A DNA stretch of 64,000 nucleotides from JAGVPT01 sp963827085 (lineage in GTDB: Bacteria > Bacteroidota > Ignavibacteria > UBA10030 > UBA8401), in NCBI GenBank assembly GCA_963827085.1, contig CAWGZY010000003.1, forward strand, positions 930,001 to 994,000. The letters are read 5' to 3'. Under the pieces are notes generated by a model. The model was given only the letters and a program-made list of their open reading frames with translations. It ran no database searches and had not been told where the DNA came from. Positions 35,770-45,438 of the stretch are shown in pieces (within the stretch, counting starts at the first letter, position 1; each line of letters starts with the position of its first letter). The translations under genes and the position numbers were made by a program.

Positions 35770-36966
35770 GGGGAGTATGCCTGAGTACCGATATGATGTC
35801 CGGACAGAATGAGAAAAATAATAGAGCTATGAGGATCTTCGCGGGGAAATATGAATAATGAAGCCTCAAAATGCAAGTTAATTTTATGTTATGAAATCGT
35901 TTTTTTGGTGAATTTCTTTGGAAGTAATCAGGTGGAAGGTCGCAAAAATTTTTGGGAATCCGTTTGCGAAAAGAGGAATGATTACGTATCATTGGCGGGT
36001 GAAGGATGGCGTTGGGGGGATGAATAAAAGTGTTCCGAACAGACTCAGCACGATCATTGTCATTCCGAACGGAGCGAAGCGGAGTGAGTGCCAAAGGCAT
36101 CCCCTTGGGAGAATCTGGACAGCGCGGGGAGAGAGTCAAAAAATGAGGGTTGCGGTATAGAATGCCCTCGCGCAATCCAGACCCTTCGCTCCGCTCAGGG
36201 TGACATGTAAACGTGGCGACTTAATAGTATTGTAAATGGACTCAGCAGCAGCATTGTCATTCCGAACGGAGCGAAGCGGAGTGAGTGCCAAAGGCATCCC
36301 CTTGGGAGAATCTGGACAGCGCGGGGAGAGAGTCAAAAAATGAGGGTTGCGGTATAGAATGCCCTCGCGCAATCCAGACCCTTCGCTCCGCTCAGGGTGA
36401 CATGTAAACGTGGCTACTTAATAGTATTGTAAATGGACTCAGCAGCAGCATTGTCGTTCCGAACGGAGCGAAGCGGAGTGAGTGCCAAAGGCATCCCCTT
36501 GGGAGAATCTGGACAGCGCGGGGAGAGAGTCAAAAAATGAGGGTTGCGGTATAGAATGCCCTCGCGCAATCCAGACCCTTCGCTCCGCTCAGGGTGACAT
36601 GTAAACGTGGCGACTTAATAGTATTCTGAATGGACTCAGCACGATCATTGTCATTCCGAACGGAGCGAAGCGGAGTGAGTGCCAAAGGCATCCCCTTGGG
36701 AGAATCTGGACAGCGCGGGGAGAGAGTCAAAAAATGGGGGTTGCGGTATAGAATGCCCTCGCGCAATCCAGACCCTTCGCTCCGCTCAGGGTGACATGTA
36801 AACGTGGCGACTTAATAGTATTGTAAATGGACTCAGCGCCATCATTGTCATTCTGAACGAGTCCCGCGGAAGCGGGACGAAGTGAATGCCAAAGGCATCC
36901 CTTCGGGAGAATCTGGACTGTATGAGATCCAATCATCATGTCTTCTAATTTAAGGAGATCATCATT
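35770..36966. repeat. Intergenic region with 197-bp tandem array
   Basis: The first 280 bases are AT-rich with no feature recognised. From 36061 a tandem array with exact 197-base spacing (36061, 36258, 36455, 36652, 36849) gives four full units and a partial. Each unit holds CATTCCGAACGGAGCGAAGC, a 22-nt micro-hairpin (36089-36110 in the first) and an arm CCAGACCCTTCGCTCCGCTC. The final unit differs: GTCCCGCGGAAGCGGGAC replaces part of the arm. Open frames here mirror the period and are not genes. Confidence 0.88.
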
Positions 36967-37743
36967 ATGTACCGAACTCTACTCATCGCGGCATTCCTTT
37001 TTTCTTTCGACAGCCTCGCAGCCCGACCCCTTCAGCCGAACATCGTCGACTCGCTGATCGCAGCGAGCGACGAGTATTCCCTCAAAACGTTCGAGAACGA
37101 AAAATCACTCGACGTGCTGATGAAAGCCTATGCCGTCGATTCGAGTAACTACGAAATCCTCTGGCGCATCAGCCGGTCGTACGCCGACATCGGCGAGCTT
37201 CTCCCCACCATAACGCAAGAGGAGAAGACAAAGCAGCTGGAGATTTATCAGAGATCGCTCGACTACGCCGAGCTCGCAGTGAAGGCAAACCCGAACGCAA
37301 CGATGGGCTACACGCGGCGCGCGATTGCCACCGGAAGAGTGGCACTCTTTAAGGGCGTGTGGGATTCCATCGACCTGGTGAAGCAAGTTAGAGCGGATTG
37401 CGAGAAAGCGATCGACCTCGACAAGAACAACCCCGCGGCGTACTACGTGCTTGGGCGCACCAATGCGAAGCTCTGCGAGAAGCCGAAAATTATCCGCTGG
37501 CCTCTTGGATTGAGCTGGGCCAACTATGACGATGCAAAGGCGAATTACGAAAAGGCGATTTCGCTCAGGCCGACGTTCATCATGTACCGCCTCGATGCGG
37601 CGCGCGCGTACGTCGAAGTTGACGAATACGACAAGGCGAAGGAGCAGTTGACAAAAATCGCCACCCTCCCGACAGAAAATCAAAAGGACAATCAATTCCG
37701 CAAGGAAGCAAAGGATCTGCTCGAGGAGATTAAGGATAAGTAA
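36967..37743 (+). CDS. Exported TPR-like protein
   Basis: The ATG at 36967 follows AAGGAGA at a good distance and gives 258 residues with a signal peptide (LLIAAFLFSFDSLAARP). The rest is alpha-helical with degenerate tetratricopeptide units (DVLMKAYAVDSSNYEILWR; YYVLGRTNAKLCEKPKIIRW; DDAKANYEKAISLRPTF; EYDKAKEQLTKIATLP). The arrangement is like RMD1-type TPR proteins. A periplasmic scaffold role is likely, partner unknown. It is followed after about 170 bases by a lipoprotein gene on the same strand. Confidence 0.8.
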   Translation: MYRTLLIAAFLFSFDSLAARPLQPNIVDSLIAASDEYSLKTFENEKSLDVLMKAYAVDSSNYEILWRISRSYADIGELLPTITQEEKTKQLEIYQRSLDYAELAVKANPNATMGYTRRAIATGRVALFKGVWDSIDLVKQVRADCEKAIDLDKNNPAAYYVLGRTNAKLCEKPKIIRWPLGLSWANYDDAKANYEKAISLRPTFIMYRLDAARAYVEVDEYDKAKEQLTKIATLPTENQKDNQFRKEAKDLLEEIKDK

Positions 37744-37749
37744 GGGCTC

Positions 37750-37860
37750 CGCCTCTGTGTCACTCTGTGCCTCCTCTGTGTTTCTCTGTGACATGTTTTT
37801 TTGTTACACAGAGTGGCACAGAGATTCACAGAGTTACACAGAGAGGCAAACTTTCTATCG
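37750..37860. repeat. CTCTGTG-rich inverted repeat
   Basis: Arms CTCTGTGTCACTCTGTGCC and GTTACACAGAGTGGCACAGA, with further CACAGAG units, form a large imperfect hairpin. Its loop contains a run of T. It may act as a terminator for the TPR gene. It is a separate repeat type from the GAGCGGAGCGAA family. Confidence 0.65.
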
Positions 37861-37917
37861 CATTGTGCGTCTAAGTGTAAGCGATTAGCTTTTTCATACC
37901 ACACTCTCGGAGAATTC

Positions 37918-38664
37918 ATGGCCAGACTTCAAAAAACGGCGACATTCATATTGACACTTGCTGTAGCCGTTTTGACATTATTTGCCGTCGGCTGCAAGAA
38001 AAGCAGCAGCCCGGTTGCGCCGACAACGATTCCCATTACCACCGACATTTTCCCGCTGACGGTTGGGCACAGCATTACCTACACCGGCTATCTCCGTTCT
38101 ATCGGAACGGACTCGAACATTACAACCGGGCCTGCGTATACGTCGAGCTGGACAGTGGTATCGAACGATATGGCGACTCCGCTCGGGGGAACATCGAACT
38201 TCATCATCGATTCGATCACTTCTCCGACCCCTTCGGCGACTCCCCTCTACGTGCTGCGCGATCCGCCAACGGGCGAAGCAAATTTTGCATTCATCCAAAA
38301 CCTTCTCCTTCCGCAAGGCGATTCTCTCGCGTGGATCCTTGTCGGCAACATCGGGTACGGCGTCGCTTCTTTTTGGACGGCATTCGACGATACGATAAAC
38401 ACGACGACGTCGACGTATGATCTGAAAGTCGTGGGGGAGTTTGCGGACCAGGAAAGCCTGAGCGTCGGAGGACAAATATTTAACACGTATCGAACGACGC
38501 TCACGCAAATTGTTATTGCGGATGGTGTGGTTCAAGGAAACGGCATCGGGACTCCGATGGCGACATACTGGTTTTCTCCCGGTATCGGCCCGGTGAAGAT
38601 GATCGTTGATGCCACGGAGCAGAACAACGGCTACGAGTGGGATTTCAAGAGCAAGAACTTTTAA
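37918..38664 (+). CDS. Lipoprotein of unknown function
   Basis: An ATG at 37918 (GGAGAA upstream) gives 248 residues with a lipoprotein signal ending LFAVGCKKSSSPVAP, with cysteine 26 at the lipobox. The mature part is beta-rich (FPLTVGHSITYTGYLRS; YDLKVVGEFADQESLSVGG; TYWFSPGIGPVKMIVD). Such single-domain beta lipoproteins with a final FSPGIGPVK-like strand are common in this phylum and unassigned. The frame is open further upstream to 37801, but that part lies in the repeat. Confidence 0.75.
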   Translation: MARLQKTATFILTLAVAVLTLFAVGCKKSSSPVAPTTIPITTDIFPLTVGHSITYTGYLRSIGTDSNITTGPAYTSSWTVVSNDMATPLGGTSNFIIDSITSPTPSATPLYVLRDPPTGEANFAFIQNLLLPQGDSLAWILVGNIGYGVASFWTAFDDTINTTTSTYDLKVVGEFADQESLSVGGQIFNTYRTTLTQIVIADGVVQGNGIGTPMATYWFSPGIGPVKMIVDATEQNNGYEWDFKSKNF

Positions 38665-39115
38665 AAAGCTTCAGAATCGTAGACCCTCCCAAGGGGATGC
38701 CTTTGGCATTCGCTCCGCTCAGGGTGACATGTGGACGTTGTAGTTAAAAGTATTCTGAATGGACTCAGCACCATCATTGTCTGAACAAGGTCCTTCTGTG
38801 TCGAGGATGAGGATGGCACGTGGGGGATGGCCATTAAAGTCATATTACTTGAATCTTCAGATCTTCCGCTAATGGTGCCTTCCGAAGGTTTTCCTCAGAA
38901 TTGGTGCGCTGTCAAAATATTCATCAGTTCCGGTAAACCAGCCTTTGTAAAGTTTTTCTATTAACCCCGTCCCCTCCCTTGCTTTTAATATTCGAGAGTG
39001 CTATACTTGACCCACCTTTTATAATGCTTCCGTTCCAGAGAGAAACACGTAACCGCGATAGAGAGCAACGAAATAACTAACCCAAACGAGACATATTTTT
39101 GACAAGGAGGTTACC
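38665..39115. repeat. Intergenic region with REP-like repeat and fadL promoter
   Basis: One copy of the dispersed repeat lies at about 38680-38735 (CCCTCCCAAGGGGATGCCTT, then CATTCGCTCCGCTCAGGGTG), with the micro-hairpin in reverse orientation. A promoter-like pair is at 38979-39007. The rest holds nothing recognised. Confidence 0.6.
38979..39007 (+). promoter_or_regulatory. Putative promoter of the FadL-type gene
   Basis: TTGCTT (38979-38984), a 17-base spacer and TATACT (39002-39007) lie about 110 bases upstream of the start codon. The match is moderate. Confidence 0.45.
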
Positions 39116-40351
39116 TTGAAAAGAATGACCCTTCACACAGTCTGCCTGTGCGTCGCTGCAATCCTCGGAAGTGCTACAGCTTTTTCAGGAGGATTTCAGT
39201 TGAACGAGCTTGGCTCCAGAGCGATGGCACAAGGCGGCGCATTCGCAGCCCGCGCGTCGGATCCTTCCGCAATTTACTTCAACCCTGCGGGACTCGGGTT
39301 TCAGTCGCAGGCAGAATTGTATCTCGGAACAACGTTTATTCTGCCGCAGGTTTCATTTTACGGACCCGTTACCGATGCGAACGACCCCGCGATAAAGAAC
39401 GAAACGAAAATGACCAGCCAGACTTTCACTCCGCTCAGTCTTTACGGCACCTGCCCCGTAGCGAGCGATATTACAGTGGGAATCGGTGTAACCAATCCGT
39501 ACGGATTGGGGACTGAATGGCCTTCAGACTGGGTTGGAAAATATATCACGACGAAAGTGGACCTCGCATCATTTTTCTACACCCCGACTGTGGCATACAG
39601 AGTGGGCGATAAACTCTCCATCGGCGCGGGGCTGAACATTGTAACGGGGACAGTGAAGCTGCAGCAAGAAGAAAACGTGATCAACACCGACACGAAAGTG
39701 TCGATCGACATGAATGCCAAAGCGGCGTACGGCTTCAACGTCGGCGTGCTCTATAAAATTACGACCGAGCTGAGCGCGGGCGTGTCGTACCGCTCCTCGG
39801 TAAAACTCAATGCATCCGGAAACGTGAGTTTCACACCGCAGATTCCCGTCGTCAACGTTATCGACGATGATGTAACCTCGTCGCTGACGCTTCCTGCAAC
39901 GGGGTTCGCCGGCCTGGCCTACAAAGCCTCGCAGAACCTGACCGTCGAAGCCGATTATCAGTACATCGGTTGGTCATCCTACAAACAGTTGGAAATCGAC
40001 TTCAAGAACGACCCGACGAAAGACGTTGTTGAACCGAAAGACTACAGCAACACGTACATGATCCGCATCGGCGGAGAGTACACGATGGACGCGCTGAAGA
40101 TCCGCGCCGGGTATCTCTACGACCATTCGCCCGTCGCGTCGGCGTACGTCGACCCGATTCTTCCGGATGCGAACCGCAACGGCGTGAACGTCGGGCTCGG
40201 ATACCAATTCACCAAAAATATTTCGGCCGATGTTTCGTACATGTTCCTGAAATTCAACCAGCGCCAAGCTGTGAATACTGTCGACAATTTTGACGGGACG
40301 TACAACGCCCTTGCAAACCTGATCGGTGTGAGCCTGGGCTATACGTTCTAA
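39116..40351 (+). CDS. OmpP1/FadL-family outer-membrane transport protein
   Basis: The start is a TTG at 39116, placed 5 bases after a strong AAGGAGG; the ATG at 39125 would be too far. The 411-residue product has a signal peptide (CLCVAAILGSATAFSGG). The FadL N-terminal hatch motif is GGFQLNELGSRAMAQGGAF, followed by DPSAIYFNPAG. Beta-barrel strands run to a terminal aromatic (VSLGYTF). The family moves hydrophobic compounds such as long-chain fatty acids across the outer membrane. A GDSL lipoprotein follows 43 bases downstream, a pairing common in Bacteroidota-type genomes that suggests lipid hydrolysis linked to uptake. Confidence 0.92.
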   Translation: MKRMTLHTVCLCVAAILGSATAFSGGFQLNELGSRAMAQGGAFAARASDPSAIYFNPAGLGFQSQAELYLGTTFILPQVSFYGPVTDANDPAIKNETKMTSQTFTPLSLYGTCPVASDITVGIGVTNPYGLGTEWPSDWVGKYITTKVDLASFFYTPTVAYRVGDKLSIGAGLNIVTGTVKLQQEENVINTDTKVSIDMNAKAAYGFNVGVLYKITTELSAGVSYRSSVKLNASGNVSFTPQIPVVNVIDDDVTSSLTLPATGFAGLAYKASQNLTVEADYQYIGWSSYKQLEIDFKNDPTKDVVEPKDYSNTYMIRIGGEYTMDALKIRAGYLYDHSPVASAYVDPILPDANRNGVNVGLGYQFTKNISADVSYMFLKFNQRQAVNTVDNFDGTYNALANLIGVSLGYTF

Positions 40352-40394
40352 TTCACGAGTTTACGAATGTCCAACTAGTATGGAGTACAGAACA

Positions 40395-41906
40395 ATGAAA
40401 GCGAACACCTTCATCTTTGCGGCGTTGGTCGTTATCGGCGCTCTGGTGGCACAAGGGTGCGCCGACTCCGCCCCGTCCGGGCCGTCGGCCAGTCTCGGCA
40501 GCGTGACAGTGACGAAGTACGTTGCCATCGGAAACAGTTTGACGGCAGGATACCAATCGAACGGATTGTATCAATCGGCGCAGATGTACAGTTATCCGAA
40601 TTTAATTTCGCAGCAGCTGACAGCCGCCGGTGCAAACCTGCCGGCATTCCAGCAGCCGCTCTGGCCTGATCCAGGAAGTCCAGATCCGGCAACCGGCAAA
40701 GCCTCTCGGTTTGAGCTTATCAGCCTGACCGGACCGGTGGTCGGTCCCGCAGGAGAGACCGTCGTTGCAGCTGCGCCGCCGAGTGCCGGAACGCTGCTGA
40801 GGCCGTACGACAACCTCGGCATACCGGGGGCTGTGATAGGGGATTTCCTCGACACAACTAATTTCTTGACGAAAGCAGCAGCAAGAGAGAACGGATTCTT
40901 CGCGGCGATTCTTCGGAGTTCAGCTTTCGGCAGCAGCATACTCGCACAGGCGACGGCTCTGAAACCCGACCTTGTAACATTCTGGCTCGGGGCCAACGAC
41001 GTGCTCGGTTATGCGACAAGCGGCGGGACGAGTCCGGCTGCACCGACAGACGCGAATACTTTCGCGGGATATTACAGTGAGTCAATCGGTTATTTGCATG
41101 GCGCGCTTCCCAAGACAAAGATCGTGGTTGCAAATATTCCCGATGTTGATGCGATTCCATTCTTCACAACAGTAGGTCCGAAAATAGCTGCGTCGCTGAA
41201 AGGCGTGGAATCGGTTAATCATGCTGTCGTCGGACTCTGGTACGAGAAACACGGTGAGATCGTTGCTTCAAGTTATACAAACTTCACCGATCCTTCGACC
41301 GATCCTCTCATCACGTTGAAGGGGGGCCCGTATGCAGCACTGCTCGGCCAGAAAACCGGACAATGGTATCACGATCTCGCGGCAGCTCTGGGACTCCCAT
41401 TCGCCGCTGTTTTCGCAAATTATCAAGCAGCAGGCATCGACACGACGCAGCCGTTTGGCCTCGTCCCAACCAATCCGTTCCCGGATGCTTTAGTACTCGA
41501 CGCAGGAGAACAGGCAACAGCAGCTACGGCGATTTCTGCTTTCAACGCTACAATCGCTGAAGTTGCAGCAGGAAATGGCGCAGCCGTTGTCGACATGAAC
41601 GGGTTCTTTAATATGATAAAGACATCCGGCCTCGTTGTCAACGGCGAGACATTTACAACGGCATATATTGCAGGCAATTTGTTCAGCCTCGACGGCGTAC
41701 ATCCTTCTTCCAAGGGATACGGTATTGTCGCAAACGAGTACATCAAAACGATGAACGCAAGCTTCGGCATGCACGTCCCGTTGGTGAGTATTAATTCGCT
41801 GCCCGGGATTCCGACGGTACAATCGCTGAGCAAATCAGCGGGCGATAAAAATATTCCGGTAATTCCATACAGCGCATGGAAGAGTTTCGACGCGCTTTGG
41901 CGGTAG
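40395..41906 (+). CDS. SGNH/GDSL-family hydrolase lipoprotein
   Basis: The ATG at 40395 has GGAG 9 bases upstream and gives 503 residues. The lipoprotein signal ends at LVAQGC (cysteine about 22). Catalytic blocks are block I YVAIGNSLTAGY (serine), block III FWLGANDVLG (Asn) and block V DGVHPSSKGYGI (Asp/His). It would be a lipid-anchored esterase or lipase on the outer membrane. It is probably co-transcribed with the FadL gene and is followed by a strong terminator. Confidence 0.9.
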   Translation: MKANTFIFAALVVIGALVAQGCADSAPSGPSASLGSVTVTKYVAIGNSLTAGYQSNGLYQSAQMYSYPNLISQQLTAAGANLPAFQQPLWPDPGSPDPATGKASRFELISLTGPVVGPAGETVVAAAPPSAGTLLRPYDNLGIPGAVIGDFLDTTNFLTKAAARENGFFAAILRSSAFGSSILAQATALKPDLVTFWLGANDVLGYATSGGTSPAAPTDANTFAGYYSESIGYLHGALPKTKIVVANIPDVDAIPFFTTVGPKIAASLKGVESVNHAVVGLWYEKHGEIVASSYTNFTDPSTDPLITLKGGPYAALLGQKTGQWYHDLAAALGLPFAAVFANYQAAGIDTTQPFGLVPTNPFPDALVLDAGEQATAATAISAFNATIAEVAAGNGAAVVDMNGFFNMIKTSGLVVNGETFTTAYIAGNLFSLDGVHPSSKGYGIVANEYIKTMNASFGMHVPLVSINSLPGIPTVQSLSKSAGDKNIPVIPYSAWKSFDALWR

Positions 41907-41932
41907 GGTTTTAGTTGTATCATACTAATTTT

Positions 41933-41962
41933 AAAAGGGACGCGAAACTGCGTCCCTTTTTT
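41933..41962 (+). terminator. Rho-independent terminator of the FadL-GDSL unit
   Basis: The stem AAAAGGGACGC / GCGTCCCTTTT with a 6-base loop is followed by further T residues. It begins 27 bases after the stop codon. Confidence 0.9.
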
Positions 41963-41992
41963 ATTGGAATCCTTCCAAAGGCTCTCGTCAGT

Positions 41993-42545
41993 ATGTCACC
42001 CCGAGCAAAGCGAGGGGTCTATTTAAAAGGGACATCACCGGAAGAAAGATTCTTCTTCCGAAGGCATTCCTTCGGAAGTCGCTACGCTCCTCAGAATGCC
42101 ATGGATTGTTGTTTTATTCATTACGAATGACAATGAAGGAGCATTGACAATAGAAAAGGGCTGAGTGCCATAATACAATATGTCACCCCCGAGCAGAGCG
42201 AGGGGTCTATGAAAAAGATTCTTCTGCCGAAGGCATTCCTTCGGAAGTCGCTCCGCTCATCAGATGGCATGCATTGTTGTTTTGTTCATTACGATGACAA
42301 TGATGGAGCATTGACAATAGAAAAGGGCTGAGTGCCATAAAACAATATGTCACCCCGAGCAGAGCGAGGGGTCTATGAAAAAGATTCTTCTGCCGAAGGC
42401 ATTCCTTCGGAAGTCGCTCCGCTCATCAGATGGCATGCATTGTTGTTTTGTTCATTACGATGACAATGAAGGAGCATTGACAATAGAAAAGGGCTGAGTG
42501 CCAGAAAACAATATGTCACCCCGAGCAAAGCGAGGGGTCTATGAA
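41993..42545. repeat. Tandem array, about 167-187-bp period, 3+ copies
   Basis: Units begin ATGTCACCCCGAGCA at 41993, 42180, 42347 and 42513. Each full unit contains a TTCTTCTGCCGAAGGCATTC / CCTTCGGAAG double hairpin inserted in the arm that elsewhere reads GATTCTTCGCTNCGCTC. The first unit is about 20 bases longer. The array ends just before the tRNA promoter. Confidence 0.85.
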
Positions 42546-42546
42546 A

Positions 42547-42575
42547 TTGATATTCTTCCAAGATTTCCGTACAAT
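42547..42575 (+). promoter_or_regulatory. Promoter of tRNA-Leu
   Basis: TTGATA, a 17-base spacer and TACAAT end 17 bases before the first base of the tRNA. Spacing and position are ideal for a vegetative promoter and support the hexamers proposed elsewhere. Confidence 0.75.
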
Positions 42576-42592
42576 TTAAAATAGAATTTCAT

Positions 42593-42675
42593 GCCGAGAT
42601 GGTGGAATTGGCAGACACACTAGCCTTAGGAGCTAGCGCCGTAAGGCATTGGGGGTTCGAATCCCCCTCTCGGCA
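42593..42675 (+). tRNA. tRNA-Leu (anticodon UAG)
   Basis: This is an 83-base class II tRNA. The acceptor stem is GCCGAGA / TCTCGGC with discriminator A. The D-arm has TGGCAGAC, and the anticodon loop CTTAGGA within CCTTAGGAG reads UAG. It has a long variable arm and a T-arm GGGGG-TTCGAAT-CCCCC. CCA is not encoded. Confidence 0.95.
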
Positions 42676-42702
42676 CTGCACAATCCTCAGTAAAAACACT
42701 CA

Positions 42703-42867
42703 TAGTGCCGTTTCCGATATTACATCTTGTATTTATTGTAACCGCAAAGGACGCTAAGGTCGCAAAGAAGTTTTTGTCAAAATACTAAGAAATCCTTTCG
42801 TCCTTAGCGACCGTTGCGGTGAATGAGTTATTGGAAAATACAATATTTGCTTAGAGAAACGGCAGTA
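42703..42867 (+). mobile_element. 165-bp inverted-repeat element after tRNA-Leu
   Basis: The ends TAGTGCCGTTTC and GAAACGGCAGTA are near-perfect complements. The inner arms (ACCGCAAAGGACGCTAAGG / CCTTAGCGACCGTTGCGGT) extend the palindrome. A second copy, about 80% alike by eye, is at 60437-60597. It is non-coding, MITE-like and inserted 28 bases after the tRNA. Confidence 0.75.
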
Positions 42868-43277
42868 GCTGTTAAGCCCTCATTTATTCCTCGAATAAAA
42901 ACCTGAGTCAATCTCCATGGTGATGAAAACTTCAACAGTGTGAAGACCTGTTAAGTCACCGCGTCGGGAACAATGATTCCGCGTTGCGTGTTTTCTTTTT
43001 ATGGCAGACGATGCAAGACATTTCGATCTCACTGTGTTGGGTGCGCATTGATAAACTTGTTCCGGACAGAGAATAACAACGTGCGCAACGTCATGTCCTC
43101 CCTTTTTGTCTTTTATTCTCCTTGACTTTTCGCCAAGGCGATGGTATTATATTAGTATTCCCACCTCTGAATTTTGCCGACACCATTGATGCACATATTG
43201 AGCAGTATTCGAAGAAGAATTGTTTAATTTTTCAAAAGCAGAACGGTCATATCAACTAATTGAAAGGAACTACATCT
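42868..43277. other. Intergenic region upstream of the 43-50 kb T9SS cargo block
   Basis: There is no gene. Apart from the promoter at 43122-43150, no repeat or structure was recognised. Confidence 0.5.
43122..43150 (+). promoter_or_regulatory. Promoter of first cargo gene in the 43-50 kb block
   Basis: TTGACT, a 17-base spacer and TATTAT form a near-consensus vegetative promoter 128 bases upstream of the GTG start. The spacer carries a small CGCCAAGGCG palindrome at 43131-43140. Confidence 0.7.
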
Positions 43278-45383
43278 GTGAAAAACCTTTTCCGATTTGT
43301 ATTGTTGATGCTTGTGGTAGTTTGCGGCATCAATTCATCCGTTGCACAATGGACGCCGACCAGCGGACCGGGGGGCGGCAGCATTCCGTATCTCGCGGTC
43401 ATCGGTACGAATCTCTTCGCTGGAACGCAAGGTGGCGTTTTTCTTTCCACGAACAACGGGACGAGTTGGACGCCCGTCAACTCCGGTTTGACCGGATCCA
43501 ACGGTCCAAGTATTGCTTCCATGGTTGCGAGCGGTACAAACCTCTTTGCGTCGACCTATGGCGGCGGTGTCTTTCTTTCCACGAACAACGGCTCGAGCTG
43601 GACGGCCGTCAACACAGGGTTGTTCGGGGGAGTCAATACATTGCTAGCGAGCGGGTCGAATCTTTTTGGCGGCGACAACTCCATCGGCACTTTCATTTCC
43701 ACCAATAACGGGACGAGCTGGACAGCCACCGGCGATACAGGTTTGACCGAAAAGATCTACCAAGCGATGGCAGCTGTCGGAACAACCATTTTTGTGGGGA
43801 CCGACAACGGCATCTTCCGATCCACGAACAACGGGGCAAACTGGACTGCGGTTGACTCAGGCCTTACCAACAAGTACATTTTTTCGTTTGCCGTCAGCGG
43901 GTCGAATCTTTACGCAGGAACTGACGTCGGCATCTTTCTTTCCACGAACAATGGAACGTCCTGGACATCGGTCACTCCCCCCACGAGTTTCAGCTTTTAC
44001 CGTGTTTACAGATCGCTGGCGTTCAGCGGTGCAAATCTCTTTGCCGGAACTGATGGCGGCATCCTGCTTTCCACGGATAACGGGACAACCTGGAATCTGG
44101 CAAATACTGGAATGGGCGGCAATGCCATTTCTCTCGCCGCCATCGGCAGCAACATCTTTGCCGGGGGCGACGGGCACGGCGTCTATCTTTCCACCAACAA
44201 CGGCACGAGCTGGACACCCATTAGTAAAGGCATTCCGTTGATGGGGATATCTGCACTAACGTTTATCGGGACGGATTTATTTGCCGGAACATTCGGGAAC
44301 GGCGCCTACATTTCCACAGACGACGGCACAAGCTGGAATGTGGCCGGTTCGGGTATCAACGATGGCATCTCCGCTTTTACCTTCAGCGGCTCGAATATCT
44401 ACGCCGCGACGAACAGCAGCGGCGTATTGCTTTCCACCGATAACGGCGCAACCTGGAATGCCGTCAATAGCGGTTTGCCGACGAGTTTTTCCTCTGCATA
44501 CGAAAACATCTCCGCGATAGCTGTCAGCGGGAGCAATATTTTTGCCGCTGTTGAGGGGAACGGTATCTACCTTTCTACCGACAACGGGGGAAGCTGGAAC
44601 TTCTCGGGCCTGTTCGACACCACCATCACCGCATTCGCGGTCAGCGGCTCGAATGTCTTTGCCGGTTCGGCCGGGTACGGCGTCCTTCTTTCGACCAACA
44701 ACGGGGCAAGCTGGATTCCAAAAAACTCCGGCGTCGACAGCGGATCGTATGTCTATGCATTTGCTATGATCGGGTCAAATCTCTTTGCCGGAACTTCCGG
44801 CCATGGCGTCTTTCTTTCAACCAACAGCGGCACAAGCTGGACCGCGGTGAATTCAGGTCTCTCTAATTTGAACCTCACCTCTCTCGCCGTCAGCGGGACG
44901 AAACTTTATGCGGCGACCAGCGGCGGCGGCATCTTTTTTTCAGCCAATAACGGGACAAGCTGGAGTGCGGAGAACCCCGGCCTCACAAATTTGGTTGTCG
45001 AAGCGCTTGCGGCCAACGGGACCGACCTTTTTGCGGGGACCAACGGCAATAGTGTTTGGCTCGCGCCGTTGTCCGAGTTGGCAACCGGCGTCAAAGCGAG
45101 TAAAAGCGCGATACCATTAGTATTTTCGCTTGCGCAAAATTATCCGAACCCCTTCAACCCGTCAACGATCATTCAGTTCACAGTGCCGTCGAACGGCCGG
45201 GCAGTACTGAAAGTGTTCAACGTGCTCGGGCAGGAAGTCGCAACATTGTTCGATGGAGTTGCGGCAGCCGGGGAATTCCATCAAACGACATTCGACGCTT
45301 CACGGCTGGCGAGCGGCATCTACTTCTCGCGGCTGGAATTTAACGGAAACACGCAGATAAAGAAAATGCTGCTGCTGAAATAA
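43278..45383 (+). CDS. Secreted protein with 13 Asp-box propeller repeats and T9SS sorting domain
   Basis: The GTG at 43278 is preceded by AAGGA at 9 bases, and the signal peptide follows at once (VKNLFRFVLLMLVVVCGINS). A TTG at 43260 is an alternative. The 701-residue product has 13 Asp-box motifs of the form STNNGTSW at spacing of about 42-50 residues, each with a preceding VSGSNLFAGT strand. This is enough for about two propellers. The sorting domain is YPNPFNPSTIIQFTV, LKVFNVLGQEVATL, KKMLLLK. The function is probably surface binding; no enzyme motif was seen. It is closely paralogous to 18101-19600 and 45761-47065. Confidence 0.88.
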   Translation: MKNLFRFVLLMLVVVCGINSSVAQWTPTSGPGGGSIPYLAVIGTNLFAGTQGGVFLSTNNGTSWTPVNSGLTGSNGPSIASMVASGTNLFASTYGGGVFLSTNNGSSWTAVNTGLFGGVNTLLASGSNLFGGDNSIGTFISTNNGTSWTATGDTGLTEKIYQAMAAVGTTIFVGTDNGIFRSTNNGANWTAVDSGLTNKYIFSFAVSGSNLYAGTDVGIFLSTNNGTSWTSVTPPTSFSFYRVYRSLAFSGANLFAGTDGGILLSTDNGTTWNLANTGMGGNAISLAAIGSNIFAGGDGHGVYLSTNNGTSWTPISKGIPLMGISALTFIGTDLFAGTFGNGAYISTDDGTSWNVAGSGINDGISAFTFSGSNIYAATNSSGVLLSTDNGATWNAVNSGLPTSFSSAYENISAIAVSGSNIFAAVEGNGIYLSTDNGGSWNFSGLFDTTITAFAVSGSNVFAGSAGYGVLLSTNNGASWIPKNSGVDSGSYVYAFAMIGSNLFAGTSGHGVFLSTNSGTSWTAVNSGLSNLNLTSLAVSGTKLYAATSGGGIFFSANNGTSWSAENPGLTNLVVEALAANGTDLFAGTNGNSVWLAPLSELATGVKASKSAIPLVFSLAQNYPNPFNPSTIIQFTVPSNGRAVLKVFNVLGQEVATLFDGVAAAGEFHQTTFDASRLASGIYFSRLEFNGNTQIKKMLLLK

Positions 45384-45404
45384 GGATCGTATTTCATTGT
45401 TCTA

Positions 45405-45438
45405 AAAAAGCCCGAACAGCCGGTCCGGGCTTTTTTTT
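45405..45438 (+). terminator. Rho-independent terminator
   Basis: AAAAAAGCCCG with its complement CGGGCTTTTTT, a loop of about 12 bases, and a trailing T run lie 22 bases after the stop codon. Confidence 0.88.

Noticed and set aside
35579..36939. Several open frames sharing MREGILYRNPHFLTLSPRCP
   Set aside because: They are translations of the 197-bp array; identical starts every 197 bases reflect the repeat, not genes.
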